From Adiantum capillus-veneris (lineage: Eukaryota; Streptophyta; Polypodiopsida; Polypodiales; Pteridaceae), in the NCBI GenBank assembly GCA_014529385.2, contig CM043960.1:116382043-116446042 (forward strand): a stretch of 64,000 nucleotides of DNA, given 5' to 3'. Below the pieces are notes generated by a model. It saw only the letters and a program-made list of their open reading frames with translations, was not told where the DNA came from and did no database searches. Below, piece after piece: positions 8,980 through 20,859 of this stretch. Position numbers and translations under genes: made by a program. Each line of letters begins with the position of its first letter. The first letter of the stretch is position 1.

Positions 8980-11900
8980 TTGATGCACCGGTCCCTCCTT
9001 CCATCGATTTGGACGATGATATCTTGGAGACATGGGATCCCTTGTGGTGAGTGACTAACAAGGAGTTTGAGTCCAAAATCAAAGACACTTGCAGGTGTGA
9101 CATGTGCGGCAAAATGTTATATACTTGGGATGGAAACCATAGACTAGTTGCTTGGAAAGGACCTCTTAAGGGGAGTAAGTTCTATTGATAATGATTTTAT
9201 TTACTTATGTGTTCTTAAATGTAGTTTTCATGTGTCCTCTTTGGTTTTAGGTGTCGCCTATGAGAAAGATATCAATCTGCATCCAAGAGTTTGAGTTGAA
9301 CTAGTGAAAGTAGGTTCTTTAAATGTGGTTGATATGTTGAGCATTGTTATACACATAAATAAGTAAGATCCTTTGATTCTATTTGCCTAAGCAATTAGCT
9401 TTAGAATCAAATTGTAACATTTTTTTCCTCGATCCCATGTAGATTGAACAAGACAAGATACGTTGAAACCTATGACACATACATGATGTGGATGGTGCGG
9501 GCAATGGGCCTTGCTTCAAAGGAGGCTATAATGGAGAAACTTGCGTGCGTAGTCTATAGATGGATGCAAGATGACATTAATAGGAGGGTAAGAAAGAAAT
9601 CATGTTACAATGTGCCCGTCGCTCTGATGTCATAGATTCTTCATCCTGTAAGTGGCATCAAAGAATTCAATCATTGTCAAAGAATAGAATCATCATTGGC
9701 ACCATGCGTGTAGGAAAAGTATACCCTTTTCCTAAAAAAGATTCCAGTACAAAAAAGTATTCTTTGAAACCGATGGTCCATCCCAAAAAATGACAAAACA
9801 TGCTTTGGCCATTGTTGATCCGGCCTTGGGAGATGATTGGTGGAGGTTGGTTGATTCAAACTCCTCTATTGGTATATGAGAATATGCTTGGAGTACAATT
9901 CAAAAAATATCCATATGGATGTCTGTGCAAGACATTGTGCACAATTGAGTGGACCAATCGTCCAAAGTGGTTGACAGAGGAATGAATGTATATGGGCTAG
10001 CCTGTGCGAACCTTATTGCTATAAACCTACATTCTTTGTGCAATGGCTTCTAGTGATGCAGTAGATGGGAAGAGTTTGGACATCCCTCACACTAATAAGT
10101 AGATAAACTCTCAACATTGTTGATCTCTAGCTAGGCAAAGATAATATTTCAAATATATGATTTTCAATTTGTATAAGAGAATCTGTTGTCTTTTGAGAGT
10201 GGTTATGAATTGAGGTTTTTTGGTCCTCATCAATTGTAAAAGAGGTCAAGAATGTATACAACACTATCCTGAGTACACATTTGAAATCAATGCCCGGTCT
10301 TGATCTTGAATCATTCCTCAAGGATGCTAAGATGCAACATAAGGGCAAGACCTTTGCTTATGAGCTAGGTCTTATGAAAAAGGATCACAATTAGAGGTGT
10401 GCATGACATTGGTGGACATAGGAAAAATATGTCTTTGTAGGTATGTACACTGTATAATTAAATTGGAAACAAGCATGTTAATTTTGTTTCTTACAATTCT
10501 CTGCCTTGTGTTAGATGGTTATGGAAGTCAAATTCAACATTAGAAGTGTCAAAAGCTTACAAAAAATGCTTGAGATTGAGAAATCAGATCATATTTTCAA
10601 CCCAAGGTAGATAGTACGAAACTTCAGGATCAAACTTTACCAACATTTGCCATTTTTCTTGGAGTATAATGAGGAGTACTTCCCTCCCTATGAGGAAAGG
10701 AGACACAATGACGATGTAAAGGATAGGGAAGAAAGAGCACATGGAGGCACACAAATGTCCACAATGGAAGAGTCTACTATGCAAATGCCTCAGGGAAAGT
10801 TATTTGCTAGAACATTTGAGGTAGCAAAGTTTCTAGTTTCAGTGGAACCTTTTTCCTATACCTTCATCTGAGTGACAGTTCAATTTTGTTGATTCACTTT
10901 TTTATTACTATTTGTGTGGTGTTCATGAAAAATGAGTAGAATGTCAGCAAAGGAAGTACTTGACTTTGCAATGAGTTTGGAAACAAAAATATTGCATGTC
11001 TCGTAGTTGCCATTAGTTACCTATCCATCATCCGGTAAGTGCCCTTCTTGAATGAAAGTTGTGTGGATCAAGATCTTTCTTGATCTATTTGAGGGTTTTG
11101 CAGATAATGATGGCGATCGTATTTAGATTGTGCATTTCAGTTTGAACAAGATAGAGGAGGACTTGTAGAATGCTTTGCTAATCACTCTACAACCACACAT
11201 AGTAGAGAAGTGCCTCCATTCCGTGATGGATCAATTGTCATGTCCAAAATGAACGCTTCTATTCTATTCTTTCCATCTAATAATCCTGTGTATGGGATCT
11301 TTGATTTTGATGTGCTAGATTGGAACACAATGGAAGTATGCTAGTTTGGACAACTTGCTTGACTTGCACTTAAAACAACTAATGACAAAGGCGTGCTTGT
11401 AGGTTTTTGCCAGCCAGATAACTATGGCATGGTTCGTGATATTGCTGCTACTTCTGGATGGCATGAAGACCACCTAGACGTAGTTGTTTGTAAGACACCA
11501 ATATGCAAGAAAGATAGTAGAACTGTGCGCACAATGTTGGTGTCACTAATGAGGAAAGAGCACACTAGGACATTAGAAGCCATTGACATACCATTAGACG
11601 ACACCTGGCTTGATTTGCTTAGAGGATGATGATTGGAGAAAAAATGAGGATGGGACACCTATGCGAGGTAACTCTAGAACCTTCTACCTAAAAATAATGT
11701 TTTTCTACTTGCTTTTACTTTTGTTTATTGTACAGGAGGTATAGAACATGGGAGTTGATTTGTTTGAAGGTTGCTCGCACAGTATACAAATGAGAATGAT
11801 GTTGTCGTGTAGTATGGAGGAGAATGTGGGGCGTTGGCTTTGTTGGGGAGCCACATGGGCCGTATGATGACAATATTCAAGAGCAACAAGGAGTTCTCCA

Positions 11901-12110
11901 CCAGACTATGCACCATTTTGGAAATGCAACCCCGTTGACTTAGAGAGATGCAAGAGTGAGATAAGAGGCATGCAGATGAGGTGGATCATTCCCTGAAGGC
12001 ATCATCTCTATTGGGGCCGCTTTCAAACATTGTGGAGCTAGATTCACATGCCCATGACTTAGAGTGGATATTTCATGATGCACCTTCATTGTGTAGACAA
12101 TGCTCTTTTT
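8980..12110 (+). pseudogene. Multi-exon gene of unknown function carried by family A (copy 1)
   Basis: Coding-like blocks are separated by intron-like gaps. An early block reads CRCDMCGKMLYTWDGNH and ends at donor GTAAGT near 9175. Others are a block from about 9251 after TTTTAG, a block from 9443 after CATGTAG (LNKTRYVETYDTYMMWM) ending at GTAAG near 9588, and later blocks around 9690-10080, 10500-10830, 11260-11660 and 11740-12065. Copy 2 preserves the same blocks in places better than copy 1 (for example FFPSNNPVYG and CKTPICKKDSR), which shows they were once coding. Stops and frame changes break copy 1. An N-terminal Cys-x2-Cys pair hints at a zinc-binding module. I do not recognise the family. 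Confidence 0.45.
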
Positions 12111-12388
12111 TGTAAACCATTATGAACAATAGCTTTTAACATGCTTCTTGAATAGAGATATGCTTATTCTCAAGTGGTTTTCTCTTGTAATTAAGTGGTT
12201 TTTTTATTTTCTTGCTTTGATCTTGTAATTAAGTGGTTTTTTTCTTTTGTTGTAACCCTTTTCATGAACTATGCGAGAGATAAATATGAGTATATGTGTG
12301 CCAAAGAGTGAGAGAGAGATAGATAGATATATAGATTTCATTAGCATCCTTAGAGGTTAGATACGACCTATGGGACCAATAAAACATA

Positions 12389-12466
12389 CATGGCTGGGCC
12401 TTTCATTAGAGGGGTACATGGCATACATGGCTGGGCCTCTTACTAGAGGGATACACGGAGAATCAT
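12389..12466. repeat. Minisatellite, unit about 38 bp
   Basis: Two units begin CATACATGGCTGGGCCT and contain TAGAGGG. Copy 2 of family A has about three units at 30565-30672. The motif CTATGGGACCAA lies next to it at about 12370. Confidence 0.7.
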
Positions 12467-12586
12467 GACTAATGTGGATACAACAAAATTTTGACAAATG
12501 TCACTTAGGTGGGGAGAGAAGGAGAATGTGGATTGGGAGTTTTTGGGGCCCAAAATTTCTCGATGATGGCCTTGCCGCCTCGGTAG

Positions 12587-12732
12587 CCTGGGGGATTCAC
12601 CATGGAAAACTTATCGCACCACGTAAGTGCAGGGGAGGGGGGTTTCTTTACCAGTTACATAAGCGTATAAGTTAGGGGCAGGCCCCCAATAATTTATCTC
12701 CGAAGCTTAAAAATAAGAGAGGGGGGTATCAT

Positions 12733-12787
<55 letters not shown>

Positions 12788-13359
12788 AAGAAAAGTGAAA
12801 AATGAGAGGAAGTTTTTGTGTTTCAAAATCATGGCTTCCCAAAAGAGTCTTCCCTCAAACTTGTGAGTCAATAGCTACAAAGATACATGCAAGAACTAAC
12901 AATGCTTTGTATCAATTGCTTCTTTTGTTATTATAGTTCATTTGTTGAGAGATGAAAGTTATAAAGAGTTTGTATAGAAGCAAATATACACGGAGAACCT
13001 CACACAACTTTATAACCTTGTTTTTTGAGTAATTTAGAGGGGTCAGAATGCTGATCAGGCACATAGTTTCAAATTCAAACTAAGACACACTGAGTATACA
13101 TTTAGTTATCAACAAAAGAGGTTCCTTAGTACGTTGCCAATCACTATGCTACACACTCTTTGACTAGTTTTACGGAGCTAGATCATGTGAGACCTAAATT
13201 TTATATGTAAGATAGGGGTATGATAGTTTTTTTCATTGATTGTCGTATAAGCATAGAAAGGGGGGTGATATTCCGTAATATGAGTCGTATATAGGGGTTT
13301 TATCAAAGTTGTCCGCTCGCACGTGGCGTTCCGTTTTGTATATAGAGAGAATCCCCGGG
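12587..13359. mobile_element. 773-bp hAT-like non-autonomous DNA transposon
   Basis: The insert is flanked by the 8-bp direct repeat CTCGGTAG at 12579-12586 and 13360-13367. Copy 2 of family A has an uninterrupted site (near 30440). The ends form imperfect terminal inverted repeats: the left starts CCTGGGGGATTC, and the inverted right end reads CCCGGGGATTC. An 8-bp target duplication is the hAT signature. No transposase is encoded. The insert carries its own (GA)n tract at about 12738-12784. Confidence 0.65.
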
Positions 13360-13534
13360 CTCGGTAGATGGCCCATTTACTGGCGGCTGCTTGGCAAGGC
13401 CTCGGTAGATGGCCTATTTATTGGCTGCTTGTGCTTCTCAAGCTATTTGAAGTTCTGGTTTCTTGACTTTGAGGTGGACGAGGGTCAAGGCTTCACTTAT
13501 CGATACTTTGGTGCCCTTAAGAAGTCATGCTTGC

Positions 13535-13538
<4 letters not shown>

Positions 13539-13628
<90 letters not shown>
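13539..13628. repeat. (GA)n microsatellite adjoining a LINE 3' end
   Basis: About 45 GA units. The LINE fragment begins at 13629. Read on the LINE strand, this tract is a (CT)n tail directly after the LINE 3' end. Confidence 0.95.
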
Positions 13629-13630
<2 letters not shown>

Positions 13631-14491
13631 CTTCTATTATCTTCCTCGAAGGTCAAATATCGCCTATGGGACCAAATGAACATGTCACGTGGTGTGAGTG
13701 GAGGTCTTAAGTGACTCTTGATGCTCAAAAATGGCTGAAATGAGTGTCACAATAGAGAGTCCACATCGTGGTTGGGAGAGTAAAGTATGTAGGGAGAGCT
13801 GATGGCTGAATATAGGGGGAAAAGAGGACCTAATTTGGTCAAAAGATGAGCACTCAAGTAGTGTGTGGTACTCACTCTCTCGCACTTGATGAGGGCATAC
13901 GGTGCAAAGTCGATGAGACTCCTCGCCAGTGCCCCAACGTCCTATCTCGCAGCATAGAGAATGGGAGCTAAGACAAATGGAGGCAATGGTGCGGATCGTA
14001 CTCAATGGGATGGTCTCAAGGATGTAGGGATGGGTTCGGTGACCTCATTTGGAGAAGAAGAGAGATTTGTAGTTTGGGGCAATGTGTGTGGTGTAATGGC
14101 TGAAGCGAGAACCTCCGGATTTGTCCCAAGCCGTGATACCTTGGCATTGTAAGAAGGCCTCATTAACTTGGGAGTCAATCGATGCATCCTTGACCAAGTG
14201 ACATGCATCCCATCTTCTAAACCATTTCTTGATGTCAATCATCCACCCGAACTTAGTATTTTGCTCTTGCATGTCTTTTGGACCTTTTGACTTGCTTCAT
14301 ATGTGATTCTAGGAAGTCAATACAAAGGGCTACGTTGTGTCTTAAGCATGTACTCCACAACCCTTTGCATGCCCAAGACCTCAATGGGAAGCGATCCGGA
14401 CTCAAGAAGTAAGAGCATGTAGGGTGTTTGTGCCTTGACTTGGAGAAAGTTGGTCAGAAAACGCTTTTGGGGGGGGGGGCACAGAGAGAGT

Positions 14492-14493
<2 letters not shown>
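13629..14493 (-). mobile_element. LINE 3' fragment inserted within a (GA)n tract
   Basis: The same sequence in the same orientation is found at 57000-57800, the end of the large minus-strand LINE. On the minus strand the fragment holds the C-terminal end of ORF2, including a Cys/His cluster (CTVCPHQVRESEYHTLLEC) like the zinc finger that follows LINE reverse transcriptases. It ends with TTGGTCCCATAGG and the CT tract. In family A copy 2 the equivalent site is one uninterrupted (CT)n tract, so this LINE landed inside the microsatellite. Confidence 0.7.

Positions 14494-14552
<59 letters not shown>
14494..14552. repeat. (GA)n microsatellite, right part of the split tract
   Basis: About 29 GA units follow the LINE fragment, then AGTTACATGG resumes family A sequence, matching copy 2 at about 30240-30253. 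A G-run lies just left, at about 14469-14479. Confidence 0.95.
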
Positions 14553-14554
<2 letters not shown>

Positions 14555-15099
14555 ACATGGAGTAGGTGATGAGTGGCTATCACTCGTTTGGTATTTTTGC
14601 AAAAAATCAAAGAGTCTAGCACGAAATTAATGGAGATGGATTTTTTAATAAGTTGCCAATGGGTCCATTCTCCATATGAAGATTGCTCCAAGGCTCCCTC
14701 AGTTCCCCTACTCACCTAGTTTATGCCAGTGCCTTCTCATACTTCAGCTTAAATGCAAGAGTTACCCATATGATATGTCAGTCTTTATCCATTGACTGGA
14801 AAGATGCTTGAGAATGTCATTGGAAGGTTTCTTAATATACTGTGCTTTGGCATCCTTGTTTTCTTTATTTGATATGGCTATTGCAACCTATGGGGGTGGA
14901 TCTACAAAAATCCGGGTCTTTCTTTTCGTGTAAACTTGCATTAGATCTTGGGAGCCACCATCCTTTTTCATTTATTGAAATCTTAACATTTTGGATGCAT
15001 AAATTGGGTGTTGGACATCGATAATCAAGAACTTGTATTCAACAAGTCTTTCTTCTTCTGGCTCAATACGTGTCATTGGAACATTAGACTTTTGGTCAC

Positions 15100-15888
15100 A
15101 ATCATTTATAGGAATTAGATAAGCACATGATGAGGTATCATTTACACTTGCTCTAAAGAAGAGAATATAATTTTAAACTTAATCAGGCTTTAGTTGATGA
15201 CAATTATATTGATCAAGAGCAAGAAAATAATTAGTGATGGGAATCCCGTAGTCCTTATACTTAAAAGTAAAATATGCAAAATGTTTTTTCATGCCTCATG
15301 TAGCACACTTCTTTGCTTTTTAGACTTTTCTCTTTAAGTGTTTAAGCTCCACAAACCTTAATGAGAGTTGACTAATTGTGTCCTTTAATCTCAAAATGGC
15401 CCTATCTACATCTACAACACCAACTGCTACACCCCTTGTCTTTTTGGTTGTGTTCTTCTTGGTTGATTCTTATCCTTCTTTTGCTTGCCTTTTAAAGCAA
15501 TATTAATTGCATCTTGTAACCTATTTGTAGTGATATTGGATGAATTCTTATTAACATCCCAACCTCATGAAAACATGGTCTCTTCCTGGTCTTTGACTAT
15601 TTTTTCAATGCCATAGGAATTTGCCAATAGGTGGTACTCAAAATTTCTAGGTATCTTACTCTTAATGCATTCAAGGGCAAGATGTCCTTGAGCCGTTGAA
15701 ACACTTGTAGAGACTACTTGCCCTAGATCATCAAATCTATTTTTACCTTTTTCACTAGTGACAAAGATGTGCATTTTATGAAATTGTGCACCTTGCACTC
15801 CATAAACATCTAAGTAACAGTTTCTCTTATTGTTACTTGCAAAGTCAACATTAACATGAACCATCACAAATTTTCCTTTCTGAACCAT
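15100..15888 (-). pseudogene. Second family A gene, unknown function (copy 1)
   Basis: The clearest open stretch is 15888-15565 (107 aa), starting MVQKGKFVMVHVNVDF and containing YGVQGAQFHKMHIFVTSEKG. Similarity to copy 2 (28903 onward on plus) continues past the stop at 15565 to about 15350. It includes a Lys-rich stretch and GVVDVD, so the original protein was longer. It is convergent with the 8980-12110 gene. No domain is recognised. Confidence 0.45.
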
Positions 15889-16379
15889 GTTTTCTCTAAA
15901 TCACAGAAAACACAAACAACTAGTTATAATGGCATATCGAATGCAATAACTTTTTGAAAACGTATAAAAACTTACTTAACACATAAAATTTTATTTACAC
16001 TTTCTATTCCGCAAAACGTGTTGGCAGATTTTGGGAATTGCTTTTGGACCAGATGCTTTTGAGTTTGAAGGTTTTTCATGTAAACTGCTTTTGGGGTCTA
16101 GGGCTTTTAAATATGAGGCCATGGGCTCATTCTTTGGCATGCTTCCTGGAGAAGGTGCAGAGTCTCGAGTGCCGGCTTGTAGTGAGTTGATGCAATATAA
16201 AGAAATACCGAAAGGGACGCATGTTGCGTGTTCTCTCTCTCTCTCTCTCAAATTTTAAATTTTTTAATTAATCATTTATTCAATATAGGCATTCTATAAC
16301 CACAATAGGTATGTTCTATGAGTCATTTAAAACAAGTTTTCAAGGTAGTGCATCTTGAATCCTTTACAATTAGCCATTT

Positions 16380-16760
16380 AAAACATGTTTTCAGGATTTT
16401 ATGCATCTTAGATTCACCACTTGGCCATTCTTAAAATTTTGTGGATGCATGAATGCATTCCTCAATTATCAACTTGTCAATCTAAATAATCTATGGAGTA
16501 ATGGATGCATCTAAGATATACACCACTTCAAAATCTTAAACAAATTGTGTGTGATAGGTAGAACCTAGATCCACCACTTGGTCATTCTCCTCAAGTCGTG
16601 AAGGTGGGTGCATTGAAGATTCACCACTTGGCCATTCTAACCAAGTCTTGGAAGGTGGATGCAATGGTGGGTCTCTTGTAAATCCACAAACTTACAATTT
16701 GGAGCAAAGTGTGTGGGATAGAAAGACCCAAGATTCACCACTTGTTCATTGAAATCGAAG
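16380..16760. repeat. Degenerate tandem repeats with the motif CCACTTGGCCATTC
   Basis: Diverged copies of TTCACCACTTGGCCATTCT lie at about 16402, 16570, 16621 and 16736, with GGATGCAT-type words between them. The array overlaps the left edge of the copia LTR, so that LTR boundary is uncertain. Confidence 0.5.
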
Positions 16761-17022
16761 GGGAGGAGCCAGGAGCATAGTGGAAGAGGACGAGGAATTG
16801 CGCACACACACTCACACACTCATCACCATAGCCACACACACAGGTTGGAGGGGGAGAGCCAGCACGTACTGTGTACCCCCTTTCTTTCTTCTCTATCTTC
16901 TATATTAAGGCACAATACACATTGTACTTAGTGTTAGTGGCTCACACAAGTGTATAGTTGTACACTTAGGGTTAGTAACAATTAGTGATGGGTGGTCGGC
17001 CACATGGCCATTAAACCTAACA
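16661..17022 (-). repeat. 3' LTR of copia-1
   Basis: On plus it reads TGCAATGG to CCTAACA, giving the usual TG...CA ends. Its right end abuts the polypurine tract. Its first 70 bp match 21783-21853. It includes a (CA)n-rich patch near 16800. The left edge could lie further out because of neighbouring tandem repeats. Confidence 0.6.
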
Positions 17023-17113
17023 TTGTCCCACTTGATGGCCAATGTGGGGGACCATAAGAATGGGAGAGAACAACTCTTCACCCAATCTCCATCAACTCAC
17101 AATAGTGCTGAAA

Positions 17114-20030
17114 CTAATGACTGGAGAGACTTTTAGTGAGTGCATCCGCTGTGTTCTCTGACGTAGGAATTTTCACTAAATCAAGGATCTTGTTTTCCAG
17201 GCATTCATGACTGAAGTGATAACACACATCAATGTGTTTTGTTCTCGAATGAAACTGGATTGTTAGCCAAGGCAATAGCACTCTGACTGTCACAATGAAG
17301 AACTGGTGTACGCTGCTCCAATCCAAGATCTTTCACTAGTCAAGCAAGCCAAATAGCTTCTTTGCATGCCTCACTCAATGAAACATACTCTTCCTCTGTG
17401 GTAGAAATGGATGTATTGTGTTAAAGAACGGATCTCCAAGAAATAGCAGAACCAACAAATGCGTAAATCCAACCTGTTGTTGATTTACGATTGTCAACAC
17501 AGCCTGCATAATCATTGTCTACAAATACCTGAATGGATGACTCTCCATAACCATATCATAATTGTCTATCTGCAATGCCACTCAAGTATCTGAGAATCAA
17601 CTTGACAACATCCCAATGCTTTGTACCAGGGTTAGACATAAATTTACTGACAACTCCCACTGCATGTGCAATGTTAGGTCTTGTAGCCACCATGGCATAC
17701 ATGAGACTACCACAAGCTGAAGCATAAGGAACCTTAGCCATTGCAGCTTTTTCCTCAACATATTTGGGATAGTCTTTCTTTATAAGTTTCAAATATTCAA
17801 GCAATGGAGTACTCAAAGCATTCCCCTTCTGCATGTTGAAACGATCAAGAACCTTGTGCACATACTCTTTTTGCGAAAGGTACAACAACCTCTTCTTACG
17901 GTCACGAGTAATGCGCATACCCAAAATGTGATTGGATTCACCCAAATCTTTCATGTCAAATTGGCTTTTCAGCTTGGTTTCAGGTTAGCAATGTCCTTCT
18001 TGGAATGACCATCAATAAGCATGTGATCTACATAAAGGATGAGCATAATAAGTTGTCCATTGGGTTGACTTTTCAAGTAAAGACATGGATCCTCATTACT
18101 ACGCTTATAGCCTAGGGAACACATAAATCCATCAAACTTTTGATACCATTGTTTGGATGATTGCTTCAAGCCATAGAGACTTTTCAAAAGCTTATAGACC
18201 AAATGTTCCTTGACCTTTAGCACAAACCCTTTAGGTTGCTGCATATAAATCTCTTCCTCAAGATCACCATGTAAGAAAGCTATAATGACATCCATTTGAT
18301 CAAGCTCCATATCTTTAGTGGCAACCAAAGCAAGCAACATTCTCAATGTGGTCATCTTAACCACTGGAGAAAAGATTTCCTGGAAATCAACACCATATTA
18401 TTTCTTGAAAGCTTTGGCCACTAAACAAGCCTTGTAATTATCAAAATTCTTCTTGTAAACCCATTTACAAGGCACCGCTTTCCTACCTTTTGGCAATGGA
18501 ACAAGATCCCATGTTTTTTCTTTGCAATAATGGACATCTTCCTCTTCATAACATGTTCCCAATGAACCTTATCATTCCCTAGCATAGCCTCTTTGTAACA
18601 AGAAGACTCACCACTATCTGTCAACAAAAAAAAATCCACGCCTGGAACAAAACGTTCTGGCGGATGTGAGACTCTCTGAGGTCTCCACGGCTGATCAGAA
18701 CTTGTACTAGCCTGTGTAGTAATTGGCTCAAGAGCTGTCTGGATAGGAGGTGATACATTGAAAAATGTCTCTTTTCAAAATTCAACCTCTTTCATTGGCT
18801 GTCTATGCATCTTAGTGTCTTTAAAAACAACATCACTGATATGGATCCCTGATCGACTTTCTGGATCCCATAAACGATAGCCAAATTGACCATCTACACC
18901 ATAGCCAATGAAGATTCATTTCTTGGACTTAGGATCTAGCTTAGCACGCAACTCCTTGGGTACATGTGCATAAGCTTCACAGCCAAATGTGCGAGTTTTT
19001 TATAAGACAATTTATGACTTGACCATAACTCCAAAGGTACACAAAACTATAATGAAGCATGTGGTGATCTATTGATTAAGTACACGGCTATGTATAATGC
19101 TTCAGCCCAGAACGCTTGCGGTAAATTATCCTATGTTGGCATAGACATAATATGCATTGGATGGTCCTATTGATTTGTTCTGGAACACCATTTTATGCAG
19201 GGGTATAAGGAGTTTTAAATCACGCTTAACATATTCTCCACCATAGTCTGAGCGCAAGGCTTTCAACTTATGTTCAGACTAAGTTTCAAACTAGATAAGA
19301 ACTTCTTGAAGCAAGAAAAGGTCTCATCTTTAGACTTCATGGTGTAGACCGAAACATGTCGTGTTGCATCGTCAATGAATGTAACATGATAGGAGGCACC
19401 ACCATGGGATTTAGAAGGCATATCCCATATAAATCATTGTGCACAAGCTCTAAGGGTTTTCTTTATTTGTCAAAAGAAGGTGTACGATGTGTCCGTGTTT
19501 TCTTTCCATATTGACAGTGCTCACAAAAGGGAAATTTTGAAAATGACAAAGATGGTAAGTAGCCCAAACAATAGAGTGTCTCCATTCCCTTCTTTGACAT
19601 ATGTCCAAACTGGCTATGCCACAAAGCAACAGTTGGCAGCTCGGTTATAGAAAAAACGGTTGGCAGCTCGGTTATAGAAAAAACACTGTTTTTATCAGAA
19701 CATAAAGAGGATAAAGTGAACCAACTTTAGAACCATGGCTATAATAAGATGACCCTTCGGAACACAACAAGACTGCTGATGAAAAGTGACTTAGTAACCC
19801 AAGTCATCAAGACGTCCAACCGAAATTAGATTGCGTGTCAAGGCTGGAACATGACACACATTATGGATGATAAACTTCACCCCATTTTCCATAACCATGG
19901 CTATATCACCTACGCCAACAATGTCACAAGAGTAATTGTCACCAAGTGTAATAGAGCCAATGATTTCCTCGTATGTAGTAAACCAATGCCTATGAGGTGT
20001 GACATGATTCAAAGCACCCTAATCAAGAAT
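17114..20030 (-). pseudogene. copia-1 pol remnant (protease, integrase, RT, RNase H)
   Basis: From right to left: a protease region (about 20030-19790) with HVTPHR, GVGDI and the pre-integrase LISVGRLDDLGY; a heavily broken integrase (about 19600-18650); RT with MDVIIAFLHGDLEEEIYM, SLYGLKQSSKQWY and YVDH at the catalytic box (normally YVDD); then MKDLGESNHILGM and SGIADRQL; and an RNase H tail with HSRTKHIDV and ADALTKSL. The Asp-to-His change in YVDD would inactivate RT. A 27-bp tandem duplication (GGCAGCTCGGTTATAG) sits at about 19632-19685. Confidence 0.85.
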
Positions 20031-20848
20031 CCATGTATGGGATACCACCACTAACAAGGAGTTCAGCTAGCATAAAACTCTGCAAAGATAGAGTTTCATG
20101 TGCATCACAAAAGACATTATTACTTTCAATCAACATATTAATGTCTTGCACATCATTGTCATCTTGAACTATGTTCAATTCTGCAATCTTGACTGAACTC
20201 TTTGGTTTCTCCTCTTTATCATCATGATATTTGCCTTTACCTTTGCCCTTCTCTTTGTCACGCTTCCAAGCATAACAATCCTTCTTTATGTGACCAAACT
20301 TATACAATAATGGCATTGAACATTGCACCGACCGCGAGACTTTGATCTACCCTTTGATGCATCTCTATTGCCCTCTTTCTTGGACTCACATTGTGAAGAA
20401 CGACCCTTATGTTGCTTATCATCCCTTTGCGCATAATGATCTTTGTCATGATGCGAGCATCAAAATCATTGATATGGCTGGCAACATTAACTGACTCCTT
20501 CATACAAAGGTTGAAAAGTTTTTGCATTAGGAAAACCTTATTGCTAGCCGTATCCTTTTATGTATGTGTCGCATAATTTTTTCCATAAAGCATGAGCAGT
20601 CTCGCATTCTAACACTGAAAGTACACCGACTCACCAAGGTGCAGTCTAATCGTAGACCTACATAGCTCATCAAGCTCCTCCTACTGAAACTGAGTCTTGT
20701 GCATATCTTCAGTTCTAGCCGCATAGGCAATATGCAACATTTGCTTCTTTTGGACAAGCACATCATGCATTTGGTTCTTCCAAAGCTGAAAATTAGTGCC
20801 ATCAAACTTCTTTATGTCATTAATGTCACAATCTTTGCTAGTAGACAT
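20030..20848 (-). pseudogene. copia-1 gag remnant
   Basis: It starts MSTSKDCDINDIKKFDG at 20848, followed by the copia Gag motif FQLWKNQMHDVL. Several frame changes follow. It ends with a damaged zinc knuckle (GHIKKDCYAW, first Cys pair lost) and a Lys/Glu-rich segment. Confidence 0.8.
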
Positions 20849-20859
20849 GGTGAAAAAAC

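Larger units (their letters stand above)
8895..16375 (+). repeat. Large dispersed repeat, family A, copy 1
   Basis: Homology to this stretch continues, in inverted order, through 47647-48385, 39386-41033 and 28640-31785. Those three pieces together form copy 2. Shared marks include the region near 9000 (WDGN coding), 9440-9600, 9640-10080, 10500-10830, 11170-12120, the 12310-12480 minisatellite, 14640-14840 and 15070-16375. Copy 1 has two extra insertions, at 12587-13359 and 13629-14493. No terminal repeats were identified. It carries two convergent gene remnants, so it may be a large DNA transposon or a segmental duplication. Confidence 0.8.

Noticed and set aside
15100-15888. FAR1/Mutator-like identity for the second family A gene
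   Set aside because: No DDE motif, zinc finger or SWIM motif is visible; the resemblance was only a Lys-rich stretch.
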